A DNA stretch of 14,335 bases. Source: Pseudomonadota bacterium (GTDB taxonomy: Bacteria; Pseudomonadota; Alphaproteobacteria; Sphingomonadales; Sphingomonadaceae). Within the stretch, counting starts at the first letter, position 1. Each line of letters begins with the position of its first letter. The notes beneath the pieces are model-generated. The model was not told where the DNA came from. It saw nothing but the letters and a program-made list of their open reading frames with translations, and searched no databases. Shown here piece by piece: positions 7,010-14,335 of this stretch. The stretch covers positions 1-14,335 of the forward strand of contig JAEZES010000223.1 in assembly GCA_023432995.1 (NCBI GenBank), read 5' to 3'. Made by a program: the position numbers and the translations under genes.

Positions 7010-7795
7010 TCAGGGATTGACCGAATAGTGCGCGGCGCGGTCGGCGAGGCGCGCGACTGCAGCGCCGTGGATCGCCCGAGCGGAAACCAGCACGCCGAAC
7101 GCCTGCGGATCGCGCTTGTTGAAATTGAGCGGATGGCCGAAGGCATCGCTGACCGCCGCGCCGGCTTCGCGCGCGATCAGCGTCGCCGCGGCGATGTCCC
7201 ACTCGAACCCCCAGCGCAGCGTCGCCAGCAGGTCGGCCCGGTCGTCGGCGACGAGCGCAATGCGCAAGGCGATCGAGTTCGGCCGCTCGACCATGACCAG
7301 GTCGCTGTCCTCGAGCGGAAGCGACCGCGCGGGTACGCGCGCGCCGGGCAACTCGGCCCGCGTGCTCGCGCGCAACCGGCGCCCGTTGAGCCACGCGCCC
7401 TGACCGGCGACCGCGCACCACTCCTCGTCGCGCGCCGGGGCGACGAGGTAGCCGACGAGCGGCCGGCCCGCGCTGACCAGCGCGACCGATACCGCCCAGC
7501 CGATGCGGCCGGCGATGAAGTCGCGCGTGCCGTCGATCGGGTCGACCAGCCAGATCAGGTCCTTGTCGAGCCGTGCGGGATCGTCGGCGGTCTCTTCCGA
7601 CAGCCAGCCGGCCGCCGGGAGCAGGCGGCCGAGCTCCCGCTGCAGGAACGCGTCGACCTCGAGGTCGGCGGTGCACACCGGACTGCCGGGAACCTTCTCC
7701 CAGCTCTCGAGCGCGTGGCCGGCGCCAGGCCACTGGCGCAGCGCCATCTGCCCGGCTTCGCGGCAGATCGCCTCGAGGTGCTCACGATCGATCAT
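7010..7795 (-). CDS. cysQ: 3'(2'),5'-bisphosphate nucleotidase, inositol monophosphatase family (CysQ-like)
   Basis: A 261-residue Mg2+-dependent phosphatase of the inositol monophosphatase fold. CysQ removes the 3' phosphate from adenosine 3',5'-bisphosphate, the by-product of sulfate assimilation. Metal and active-site residues are E68-E69 in SEETADD, D85 and D88 in DPIDGT (85-90), and D200 in WDIAAA. The CTADLEVD segment (41-48) and the late NFNKRDP motif (224-230) favour CysQ over a true inositol phosphatase. The ATG at 7795 is the first that gives a conserved start; upstream codons in the frame run into unrelated sequence. It is convergent with the OmpA-type gene and divergent from sucC. 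CysQ is the best call, but an inositol or related sugar phosphatase cannot be excluded from sequence alone. Confidence 0.88.
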   Translation of the reverse strand: MIDREHLEAICREAGQMALRQWPGAGHALESWEKVPGSPVCTADLEVDAFLQRELGRLLPAAGWLSEETADDPARLDKDLIWLVDPIDGTRDFIAGRIGWAVSVALVSAGRPLVGYLVAPARDEEWCAVAGQGAWLNGRRLRASTRAELPGARVPARSLPLEDSDLVMVERPNSIALRIALVADDRADLLATLRWGFEWDIAAATLIAREAGAAVSDAFGHPLNFNKRDPQAFGVLVSARAIHGAAVARLADRAAHYSVNP

Positions 7796-7825
7796 CGGCC
7801 GCCCAGTGACGACCCGGCGAAGGGT

Positions 7826-7854
7826 TTGCAACCCGCCCGGCGCTGTGCTTATGC
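7826..7854 (+). promoter_or_regulatory. Possible sucC promoter
   Basis: TTGCAA (7826-7831) and TTATGC (7849-7854) are spaced 17 bases apart. A start near 7861 would give a leader of about 25 bases that includes the CGGA ribosome-binding site. The -10 match is weak. The -35 overlaps a small hairpin, GGGTT-TGC-AACCC at 7822-7834, which could act as an operator. This is inference from spacing and position. Confidence 0.35.
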
Positions 7855-7885
7855 GCGCCCACTCTCCGGCAACGCGGATTCCCCG

Positions 7886-9085
<1,200 letters not shown>

Positions 9086-9098
9086 CGGCTGCCCGCGC

Positions 9099-9647
9099 TC
9101 AACCGCGAAGGCCGCCCCATAGCGACAGCCCAAGGCCGACGGCCGCCGCGCTGAGGGCCAGCGCGGCGATCATCAGCACCCCGTCGCGCACCAGGATGGC
9201 GAGCCCGAAGACGGCGATCGCCAGCATCGGACCGCTGCCGCCGAACGGGACGAGGTCGAGCGGCGGAACCGCGAGACAGATCGCGATCACCAGGCCCGCG
9301 GCGACGCGCGTGAACGGTTCGCTCGTCAGCCGTTCGAGCCGGCCGTGGAAGTGACGGTCCATGAACCTGGCCACTCCGCGCATGCGCGCCGCCGCCTTGC
9401 GCAGAGTCGCGCCGCTGACACTACGCCGAGCGACGAACCCGGGCAGCCAGAGGTGCCGACGGCCAACCATCATCTGCGCCGAGACGAGCGCGGCGACCAG
9501 CGCCAGGAAGCTCTGGACGCCGGGGACGCCGCCGAGCGGCGACCAGTCGACCAGCACCGGCAACAGCAGCACCGCGCCATAGCCGCGGTTGCCGAAGCTC
9601 TCGACGATCGCACTCAGCGAGACCCGTTCGCTCTGCGCGGCGACCAT
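9099..9647 (-). CDS. ExoD-family membrane protein
   Basis: A protein of at least 182 residues of the exopolysaccharide synthesis ExoD family, first described in rhizobia; its molecular function is not established. It has hydrophobic segments at about 23-33, 43-60, 112-130 and 138-175, and family motifs GNRGYGAVLLLPVL, GGVPGVQSFLAL, GRRHLWLPGF and HGRLERLT. The start is uncertain. The first ATG (9647) has no clear ribosome binding site, and the frame upstream of it encodes HSLGEILDCLD, which looks like the normal ExoD N-terminus. No in-frame ATG, GTG or TTG was found between it and the preceding gene; a CTG at 9710 lies 4 bases after that gene's stop. It is probably co-transcribed with the DUF6265 gene and converges on sucC with a 13-base gap. 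Confidence 0.85.
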   Translation of the reverse strand: MVAAQSERVSLSAIVESFGNRGYGAVLLLPVLVDWSPLGGVPGVQSFLALVAALVSAQMMVGRRHLWLPGFVARRSVSGATLRKAAARMRGVARFMDRHFHGRLERLTSEPFTRVAAGLVIAICLAVPPLDLVPFGGSGPMLAIAVFGLAILVRDGVLMIAALALSAAAVGLGLSLWGGLRG

Positions 9648-9714
9648 GTCGAGGCAATCGAGGATCTCGCCGAGGCTGTGCGGCGGGTGGGGGGAGGCCG
9701 GACCGGGCAGGCCG

Positions 9715-10218
9715 CTAACCCACCCTGCGATAGCGGAAAACGTATTCGCTGACCGAGCCGTCGGCCTGCCGGACGAGGACCGCGCTGATCAGCGTGTCGC
9801 CCTCGCGACGCAACGTCAGTCCGCTGAAGTAGACGGCGTCGGCGTCGATCGCCACGAGCGGAAAGGCCACGTGCCGGTCCTTCTCCTCCCAGCCGACCAG
9901 CTCGTCGCTGAAATGCTTGAGGCGGTAGACGAGGCTGCCGTCGACTTCGGCGATCTGCATGATCTCGAAGAACTCGACGCCGCCCTCGCCGTCCTGCTGC
10001 ACGAAGTGGCCGGCGATCGATCCGGCGCCGGGAGGCGAATAGACCTCGGTCGCCGGCGCGCCACCGATGCCCTGGCCGGTCCAGATTCCGGATAGCCAGC
10101 CGAGCTGCGCCACCGTTGCCGGCGGCGGGACATGCCCGTCGGGCGCGGTGCGAGTCTCGGCGGCGCGAGCCGGCGCGGTGGCGAGCGACAGGGCGAGCAA
10201 CAAAACGACGAGGCGCAT
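9715..10218 (-). CDS. DUF6265-family secreted protein
   Basis: A 167-residue protein of unknown function. It has a signal peptide (MRLVVLLLALSLATAPARAA) with likely cleavage after A19 or A20, so it is probably periplasmic. The rest matches the DUF6265 pattern: WLSGIWTGQG (41-50), the EVYSPPGAGSIAG segment (58-70), LKHFSDELVGWEEKD (100-114) and a terminal VFRYRR. Alternating short strands suggest a small beta-barrel or lipocalin-like fold; this is inference. AAAGG lies about 9 bases before the ATG at 10218. It is divergent from etfB and is followed by the ExoD-family gene on the same strand, likely as a two-gene unit. Confidence 0.85.
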   Translation of the reverse strand: MRLVVLLLALSLATAPARAAETRTAPDGHVPPPATVAQLGWLSGIWTGQGIGGAPATEVYSPPGAGSIAGHFVQQDGEGGVEFFEIMQIAEVDGSLVYRLKHFSDELVGWEEKDRHVAFPLVAIDADAVYFSGLTLRREGDTLISAVLVRQADGSVSEYVFRYRRVG

Positions 10219-10264
10219 CGGCGGGCCTTTGCGATGGTTGCGGCAAAACGTCCATAATACTTGG

Positions 10265-10291
10265 GCCGGCACCGGCAAAGCGCTAGCGCTT
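10265..10291. promoter_or_regulatory. Adjacent palindromes in the DUF6265 / etfB intergenic region
   Basis: GCCGG-CA-CCGGC (10265-10276) is followed after one base by the perfect 14-base palindrome AAGCGCTAGCGCTT (10278-10291). They lie between the divergent genes, 77 bases upstream of the etfB ATG. A TTGACC that could be a -35 box starts at 10290, overlapping the second palindrome, but no convincing -10 was found. A dimeric regulator's operator is a reasonable reading. The symmetry is seen directly; the regulator is unknown. Confidence 0.45.
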
Positions 10292-10368
10292 GACCTTGGG
10301 CACGCACGGCGCAAAGGCGCGTGCGCAAGATTATTACAAGCGCCGCGAAGGCCTATCGGAGAGTGCCG

Positions 10369-11118
10369 ATGAAGATCCTCGTGCCGGTCAAGCGCGTGAT
10401 CGACTACAACGTCCGCCCGCGGGTCAAGGCCGACGGCAGCGGAGTCGATCTCGCCAACGTCAAGATGAGCATGAACCCGTTCGACGAGATCGCGGTCGAG
10501 GAAGCGATCCGGCTCAAGGAGAAGGGCGTCGCGAGCGAGATCGTCGCGGTCTCGATCGGCCCGGCGAAGGCCGCCGAGACGCTGCGCACGGCACTGGCGA
10601 TGGGCGCCGACCGAGCGATCCTCGTCGAGACCGAGGAGATGGTCGAGCCGCTGGCGGTGGCCAAGATCCTCAAGCGCGTGTTCGACGAGGAGCAGCCGGG
10701 CCTGGTCGTGATGGGCAAGCAGGCGATCGACGACGATTCGAACCAGACCGGACAGATGCTCGCCGCGCTGACCGGCCGGCCGCAGGGCACGTTCGCCAGC
10801 AAGGTCGAGGTGGCCGGTGACAGCGTCACCGTGACTCGCGAGGTCGACGGCGGGCTCGAAACCGTGAAGCTCACGCTGCCGGCGATCGTCACCACCGACC
10901 TCAGGCTCAACGAGCCGCGCTATGCCTCGCTGCCGAACATCATGAAGGCCAAGTCGAAGCCGCTCGCCACGAAGACGCCGGCCGACTACGGCGTCGACGT
11001 CACCCCCCGGCTCCGGGTGCTCAAGGTGGTCGAGCCGCCGGTGCGGCAGGCGGGGATCAAGGTCGGCTCGGTCGACGAGCTGGTGGCGAAGCTCAAGGAA
11101 GCAGGAGCCGTCGCATGA
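10369..11118 (+). CDS. etfB: Electron transfer flavoprotein, beta subunit
   Basis: Beta subunit of the soluble ETF heterodimer. ETF takes electrons from acyl-CoA and other dehydrogenases and passes them to ETF-ubiquinone oxidoreductase. The beta subunit binds AMP. The protein is 249 residues, the standard length, and starts MKILVPVKRVIDYNV. The motifs GKQAIDDDSNQTGQM (116-130) and the ETF-beta signature with the dehydrogenase recognition loop, EPRYASLPNIMKAKSKPL (182-199), are intact. This marks it as a conventional ETF rather than a bifurcating form. The start at 10369 has GGAG at 10358-10361 with a 7-base spacer; an in-frame GTG at 10321 was rejected. The stop overlaps the etfA start as ATGA. 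Confidence 0.97.
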   Translation: MKILVPVKRVIDYNVRPRVKADGSGVDLANVKMSMNPFDEIAVEEAIRLKEKGVASEIVAVSIGPAKAAETLRTALAMGADRAILVETEEMVEPLAVAKILKRVFDEEQPGLVVMGKQAIDDDSNQTGQMLAALTGRPQGTFASKVEVAGDSVTVTREVDGGLETVKLTLPAIVTTDLRLNEPRYASLPNIMKAKSKPLATKTPADYGVDVTPRLRVLKVVEPPVRQAGIKVGSVDELVAKLKEAGAVA

Positions 11119-12047
11119 CCACGCTGGTGCTGGTCGAACACGAAGCGGGCGCGGTGAAGGACGCGACGCTCGCCGCCGTGACCGCCGCGGCGAAGCTGGG
11201 CGCGGTCCACGCGCTGGTCGCCGGGGGCAGCGAGGCGCGCGCGGTGGCCGAGGCGGCCGCTCAAATCGCCGGGGTGGAGAAAGTGCTGCTCGCGGCCGAC
11301 CCGGCCTATGCCCATGCGCTGCCCGAAAACGTCGCTCCGCTGGCCGCGCAACTGATGGCGGGGTACGACGCATTCGTCGCCCCGGCGACGACGACCGGCA
11401 AGAACATCGCTCCGCGAGTGGCGGCGCTGCTCGATGTCATGCAGCTGTCCGAAGTGATCGGGATCGAGGGCGAGCGCACGTTCGTGCGGCCGATCTACGC
11501 CGGCAACGCCATCGCCACTGTCGAGAGCTCGGACGCCAAGCTGGTGCTGACGGTACGCGGCACGGCGTTCGAGAAGGCGGCGGCCGAGGGCGGCTCGGCG
11601 GCGATCGAGGACGTTACCGGTCCCGGTGACACGGCCCTGTCGAGCTTCGTCTCGCTCGAGGCCTCGCGGAGCGAGCGGCCCGAGCTGACCAGCGCCGGGA
11701 TCGTCGTCTCGGGCGGCCGGGCGCTCAAGGACGCGGCGACGTTCGAGCAGCTGATCGTGCCCCTGGCCGACAAGCTCGGCGCCGCGGTCGGCGCGAGCCG
11801 CGCGGCGGTCGACGCCGGCTACATCTCGAACGACTACCAGGTCGGCCAGACCGGCAAGATCGTCGCCCCGGCGCTGTACATCGCGGTCGGCATCTCGGGC
11901 GCGATCCAGCACCTCGCCGGGATGAAGGATTCGAAGCTGATCGTGGCGATCAACAAGGACCCCGACGCGCCGATTTTCCAGGTGGCGGACATCGGCCTCG
12001 TGGCGGACCTGTTCGAGGCGGTGCCGGAGTTGACGAGCAAGCTTTAG
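11115..12047 (+). CDS. etfA: Electron transfer flavoprotein, alpha subunit
   Basis: FAD-binding alpha subunit of ETF, 310 residues, the usual bacterial length. The N-terminal domain (about 1-185) is alpha/beta. The C-terminal FAD domain carries VSGGRALK (198-205), GASRAAVDAGY (226-236) and the long signature block at 242-287: QVGQTGKIVAP, LYIAVGISGAIQH, then INKDPDAPIF. Its ATG overlaps the etfB stop, so the subunits are made in a coupled way. No T-rich terminator follows; a GC hairpin sits right after the stop and the next gene starts 59 bases downstream on the same strand. Confidence 0.97.
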   Translation: MTTLVLVEHEAGAVKDATLAAVTAAAKLGAVHALVAGGSEARAVAEAAAQIAGVEKVLLAADPAYAHALPENVAPLAAQLMAGYDAFVAPATTTGKNIAPRVAALLDVMQLSEVIGIEGERTFVRPIYAGNAIATVESSDAKLVLTVRGTAFEKAAAEGGSAAIEDVTGPGDTALSSFVSLEASRSERPELTSAGIVVSGGRALKDAATFEQLIVPLADKLGAAVGASRAAVDAGYISNDYQVGQTGKIVAPALYIAVGISGAIQHLAGMKDSKLIVAINKDPDAPIFQVADIGLVADLFEAVPELTSKL

Positions 12048-12072
12048 GCCGCCTTGCAGGCCCGCGGCGGCC
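12047..12072 (+). other. Hairpin directly after the etfA stop
   Basis: GGCCGCC (12047-12053) pairs perfectly with GGCGGCC (12066-12072) around a 12-base loop. No T run follows. It may slow transcription, protect the etfBA message from 3' decay, or reduce read-through into the next gene. It begins on the last base of the stop codon. Confidence 0.35.
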
Positions 12073-12082
12073 AAGATAGGCT

Positions 12083-12097
12083 TCCCCAAGGGGGAGG
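12083..12097 (+). promoter_or_regulatory. Ribosome binding site partly inside a small hairpin
   Basis: TCCCC (12083-12087) can pair with GGGGA (12091-12095), covering part of the GGAGG at 12093-12097 that serves the gene at 12107. The loop is only 3 bases. It could damp translation; the effect is inference. Confidence 0.3.
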
Positions 12098-12106
12098 TGG
12101 CTCGCG

Positions 12107-13021
12107 ATGACGGGACGCTGGATATGGCCTGCGATGGCGATGGCTTCGCTGAGCATGGCGACGGTGCCGGCGTCGGCCGCCGGCGACGCGAGGACCTTTG
12201 CGCCGTCGGGCGACTGGGCACTGGGCAGCGACGCCGAAAGCTGCTGGATCTCGCGGCAGTTCGGCACGACCGAGGATGGCGTGTCGTTCCGCCTGCAGAC
12301 CTTCGCTCCCAGTCGTTCGTACCGCGTGGTCCTTCGCGGCAAGCCACTGCCACAACGCGACAGCGGGGTGCTCGAGTTTGATTTCCGCTTCGAGCCCGAC
12401 GAGGCCTCGATCTCTCGCATGGGTATCCTCGGCAAGCGGAATGGCGTGCCGGTGGTGACGTTCACCTCGACGCTCGAGACGAGCGCCGAGGCAGGCGACC
12501 CAACCGCCATCAACGTCGACGCGGCACGCACGGCGGCGATCAGGGAGTTCGTGATCCAGTTCAGCCGGGGCAGGCCGCTCGCCCTGCAGCTGGGACCGCT
12601 GACCGAGGTGGTCGCGCAACTCGATGCGTGCTCGCTCGGATTGCTCGCCGGGTGGGGGCTCGACCCCGCCGCGCAGCAATCCTTGACCCAGCGGGTCGTG
12701 CCAATCGACCAGGCCCGCTGGCTGGCTCCCGGAACCTATCCCTACGAATACCTTCGGAATTCGCGGAGTCTCATGGTCAACCTTCGAATGCTGGTCGATG
12801 CGCAGGGGACACCTACCGAGTGCGTCGTTCAGGCACCCAGGACCGAGACGGGTAGCGAACAACTGGCGTGTCGCGAAATCATGAAGACGGCCAGGTTCGA
12901 ACCTGCGCGCGACGTCGCCGGCAACCCTGTGCCAAGCTATTACGCCACCACGATCTTCTATTACACCAGACGCTGGAACGGACCGATCAACCGCGGGGGC
13001 AACATGCCGGGAGGGCAGTAG
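12107..13021 (+). CDS. Secreted four-cysteine protein with TonB-C-like domain (first paralog)
   Basis: A 304-residue protein of unknown function. The signal peptide is MTGRWIWPAMAMASLSMATVPASA, with likely cleavage near residue 24, so the protein is probably soluble in the periplasm. It has an N-terminal domain (about 29-120) opening with FAPSGDW and C46, a linker region ending in LDACSLGLLAGWGLD (172-186, C175), and a C-terminal domain (about 211-286) resembling TonB C-terminal folds. That last domain shows LMVNLRMLVDAQGTPTEC, then ARFEPARDVAGNPV. The four cysteines are C46, C175, C239 and C255. It lacks the membrane anchor and Pro-rich arm of a true TonB, so energy transduction is unlikely. 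GGAGG at 12093-12097 precedes the ATG by 9 bases. A stretch near 12721-12780, coding for the start of the C-terminal domain, has lower G+C (about 55%) than the neighbours. It is a paralog of the following gene. Confidence 0.85.
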   Translation: MTGRWIWPAMAMASLSMATVPASAAGDARTFAPSGDWALGSDAESCWISRQFGTTEDGVSFRLQTFAPSRSYRVVLRGKPLPQRDSGVLEFDFRFEPDEASISRMGILGKRNGVPVVTFTSTLETSAEAGDPTAINVDAARTAAIREFVIQFSRGRPLALQLGPLTEVVAQLDACSLGLLAGWGLDPAAQQSLTQRVVPIDQARWLAPGTYPYEYLRNSRSLMVNLRMLVDAQGTPTECVVQAPRTETGSEQLACREIMKTARFEPARDVAGNPVPSYYATTIFYYTRRWNGPINRGGNMPGGQ

Positions 13022-13022
13022 C

Positions 13023-13071
13023 CAAGGCCCGCTGTCCGTCGCCAATTGTCGCAGCCGCGCGAGCGGCCTTG
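13023..13071 (+). other. Imperfect hairpin between the two paralogs
   Basis: CAAGGCC (13023-13029) plus GCT (13031-13033) pair with AGC (13062-13064) plus GGCCTTG (13065-13071), leaving C13030 bulged and a 28-base loop. A run of four T lies about 8 bases further on, too distant for a standard terminator. It may be a weak or partial terminator. The rest of the 100-base gap shows no other structure apart from GGAGGA just before the next gene. Confidence 0.3.
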
Positions 13072-13121
13072 CCCCGCGTTTTCGCCTGAAATAGCATAGC
13101 CTCCGGGATTGGAGGACCGCG

Positions 13122-14174
13122 ATGAAGGGCATGCTGTTACTGTTGGCTTCGGCGGCGCTGCTTGCCTCGCCTGGCGCGCAAGCGCAGGAAGAGGCGGTGT
13201 TCCGGCCGGCGGGCAACTGGATTGCCGACTACGGCGACGACTATTGCCGGCTGGCCCGCACGTTCAGCGACGGCCAGCGCGAGATGAGCCTCGCGCTCGA
13301 GCGGTTGCAGCCAGGCGCGTTCGTGCGCCTGATCATAGTCGGCGAAGGCCTGCGGCCGTTCCGCAGCGCGGACCAGATCGCCTACGCGTTCCAGCCGTCG
13401 GGCGCCTCGGGCAAGGCGCGCTACGTGCGCTCTGAAACCCCGGACCGCCAGCCGTTCGTCAGCTTCGACCCGGTGACGCTGGCGCCGCTCGAGTTCACGC
13501 CCGGAACCCCTCCGCCGATGTACGATCGGGCGAAGGAACTGGAAACCGCGCGCGGAATCACCGGGTTCCTGCTGACCGAAGGGCTGACCTCGCCGGTCAA
13601 GGTCGAGACCGGTTCGCTGCGCGCCCCGGTCGAGGCGCTGCAGGCATGCGCCGACGACCTGCTGACGGTCTGGGGCCTCGATGCCGAGAAGCACAAGACC
13701 ATGACCGCGATGGTGGTCCTGAATCCCAATCCGCAGGGTGTGTTGCCGCAGGGCACCATCCCGTTCGGCGAGTTCGAAAAGTTCGCCGGCGGCGCCAACC
13801 AGGTGCGGCTGCTGATCGGCGCCGACGGTAAGGTGACCGACTGCGCGATCTACACGCCGACGCTGTCGCAGTCGCTCAACGACCGCATTTGCCGCCTGGC
13901 CAAGGAGCGGGCGACGTTCGTGCCGGCGAAAGACGCCGGCGGGCAGGCGATGGCGAGCGTGTGGATGGGTTCGCCGATGTTCCTCGGCCCGCCCTTCGGC
14001 GGCGCCAGGCGCGCCGGAGGCCCGGCCGTGGCGCAGGCCGTGCCGCAGCAGCCGGTCCCCATTTCCGACCTCCCCGAACAGCCCCGGCCCGCGGTACCCG
14101 ACAACTTCGGCGCCGGAACGGGCACCACGCCCCCCGCGACGCCGGCCCCGGCGACACCGCCCGCGAACCCATAG
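13122..14174 (+). CDS. Secreted four-cysteine protein with TonB-C-like domain and Pro-rich tail (second paralog)
   Basis: A 350-residue protein of unknown function and paralog of the preceding gene. The signal peptide is MKGMLLLLASAALLASPGAQA with likely cleavage after A21. It repeats the same plan: FRPAGNW and C42 at the N-terminus, LQACADDLLTVWGLD (173-187, C176), and a C-terminal domain with VRLLIGADGKVTDC (C241), RIC (C257) and ATFVPAKDAGG. Cysteine spacings are 134, 65 and 16, against 129, 64 and 16 in the first copy. Unlike that copy it ends in a low-complexity Pro/Ala/Gly tail (about 299-350) that may be disordered. GGAGGA at 13111-13116 lies 5 bases before the ATG at 13122. The tandem, same-strand placement suggests duplication. 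Function cannot be assigned; a periplasmic binding or assembly role is only a guess. Confidence 0.85.
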   Translation: MKGMLLLLASAALLASPGAQAQEEAVFRPAGNWIADYGDDYCRLARTFSDGQREMSLALERLQPGAFVRLIIVGEGLRPFRSADQIAYAFQPSGASGKARYVRSETPDRQPFVSFDPVTLAPLEFTPGTPPPMYDRAKELETARGITGFLLTEGLTSPVKVETGSLRAPVEALQACADDLLTVWGLDAEKHKTMTAMVVLNPNPQGVLPQGTIPFGEFEKFAGGANQVRLLIGADGKVTDCAIYTPTLSQSLNDRICRLAKERATFVPAKDAGGQAMASVWMGSPMFLGPPFGGARRAGGPAVAQAVPQQPVPISDLPEQPRPAVPDNFGAGTGTTPPATPAPATPPANP

Positions 14175-14207
14175 CTCGCCGGCGACGCGCGGCGCACCTT
14201 GCGGCAA

Positions 14208-14238
14208 GAGAAGGGCCCTTCGCCGAAGGGCCCTTCTC
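14208..14238. terminator. Strong hairpin between convergent genes
   Basis: GAGAAGGGCCCTT (14208-14220) pairs perfectly with AAGGGCCCTTCTC (14226-14238). A further C-G pair (14221/14225) leaves a 3-base loop. It lies 33 bases after the plus-strand stop and 40 bases past the end of the partial minus-strand gene. It has no long T run on either side, so termination may be weak or assisted; its position between converging ends favours a two-way terminator. Confidence 0.7.
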
Positions 14239-14278
14239 GCTGTCGTGCGGCCCCGCGTGCAGGCGCACGCCAGGGCGC

Positions 14279-14335
14279 TCAGTACTCGCCGACCCCGGCG
14301 GCGGGATCGTCGCGGCGCGCCAGCCTGAGCCAGTC
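14279..14335 (-). CDS. C-terminal end of an unidentified protein (partial)
   Basis: Reading the minus strand from the window edge, 18 codons (DWLRLARRDDPAAGVGEY) end at a TGA at 14281-14279. The GC-rich third positions fit a coding region of this genome. The placement, with a strong hairpin after the stop and a convergent neighbour, supports a real gene end. Too little is present to recognise the family, and the remainder lies outside the window. Confidence 0.45.
   Translation of the reverse strand, partial: DWLRLARRDDPAAGVGEY

Noticed and set aside
7028..7885. N-terminal extension of sucC upstream of 7886
   Set aside because: The upstream codons are antisense to the cysQ-type gene, while MNIHEYQAKQLL at 7886 is the universal SucC start with a ribosome binding site.
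10321..10368. Earlier GTG start for etfB
   Set aside because: It would add 16 residues absent from EtfB proteins, whereas the ATG at 10369 has a good ribosome binding site and gives the canonical MKILVPVK start.
13137..14207. 356-codon minus-strand frame opposite the second paralog
   Set aside because: The plus-strand protein has a signal peptide, a strong ribosome binding site and a paralog next door; the minus frame is Arg/Gly-rich shadow sequence.

Overview
This is a GC-rich chromosomal segment (roughly two thirds G+C) from an alphaproteobacterium, most likely of the order Sphingomonadales. The grounds are protein-level: the form of the LspA active-site motif (GNIRDR), the DUF3035/BamF lipoprotein directly after lspA, an isolated sucC without sucD close to etfBA, and an ExoD-family protein. 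No phage, transposase, CRISPR array, tRNA or rRNA gene is visible. Most of the window is housekeeping DNA.

Layout. Positions 1-199 are a non-coding leader with an inverted repeat and two blocks of short tandem repeats. Positions 200-4186 form a tight plus-strand operon: ileS, lspA and a BamF-type lipoprotein, with overlapping starts and stops. A small SET-domain protein gene (minus) converges on it and overlaps its 3' end by 14 bases. A CNNM/CorC-type membrane protein with CBS domains (minus) follows. It is divergent from a YiaD-like OmpA lipoprotein (plus, 6236-6919), which ends at a clear intrinsic terminator. A cysQ-type phosphatase (minus) is then divergent from sucC (plus). An ExoD-family membrane protein and a DUF6265 secreted protein (both minus, probably one transcript) face sucC and are divergent from the etfB-etfA operon (plus). 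After etfA come two plus-strand genes for secreted proteins of unknown function, a strong hairpin, and the tail of a minus-strand gene leaving the window.

Functional themes. LspA removes lipoprotein signal peptides, and two lipoproteins (BamF-like and YiaD-like) are encoded nearby. SucC (TCA cycle) and EtfAB (electrons from acyl-CoA dehydrogenases) are central energy metabolism.

The least explained parts are three. First, the two secreted proteins at 12107-13021 and 13122-14174 are diverged tandem paralogs: all four cysteines of each line up, with an N-terminal F-x-P-x-G-x-W domain and a TonB-C-like C-terminal domain. Second, a patch of about 300 bases inside the editing domain of ileS has about 53% G+C, while the sequence just after it reaches 75%, and its codon use is foreign. 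Third, several palindromes lie in the intergenic regions.
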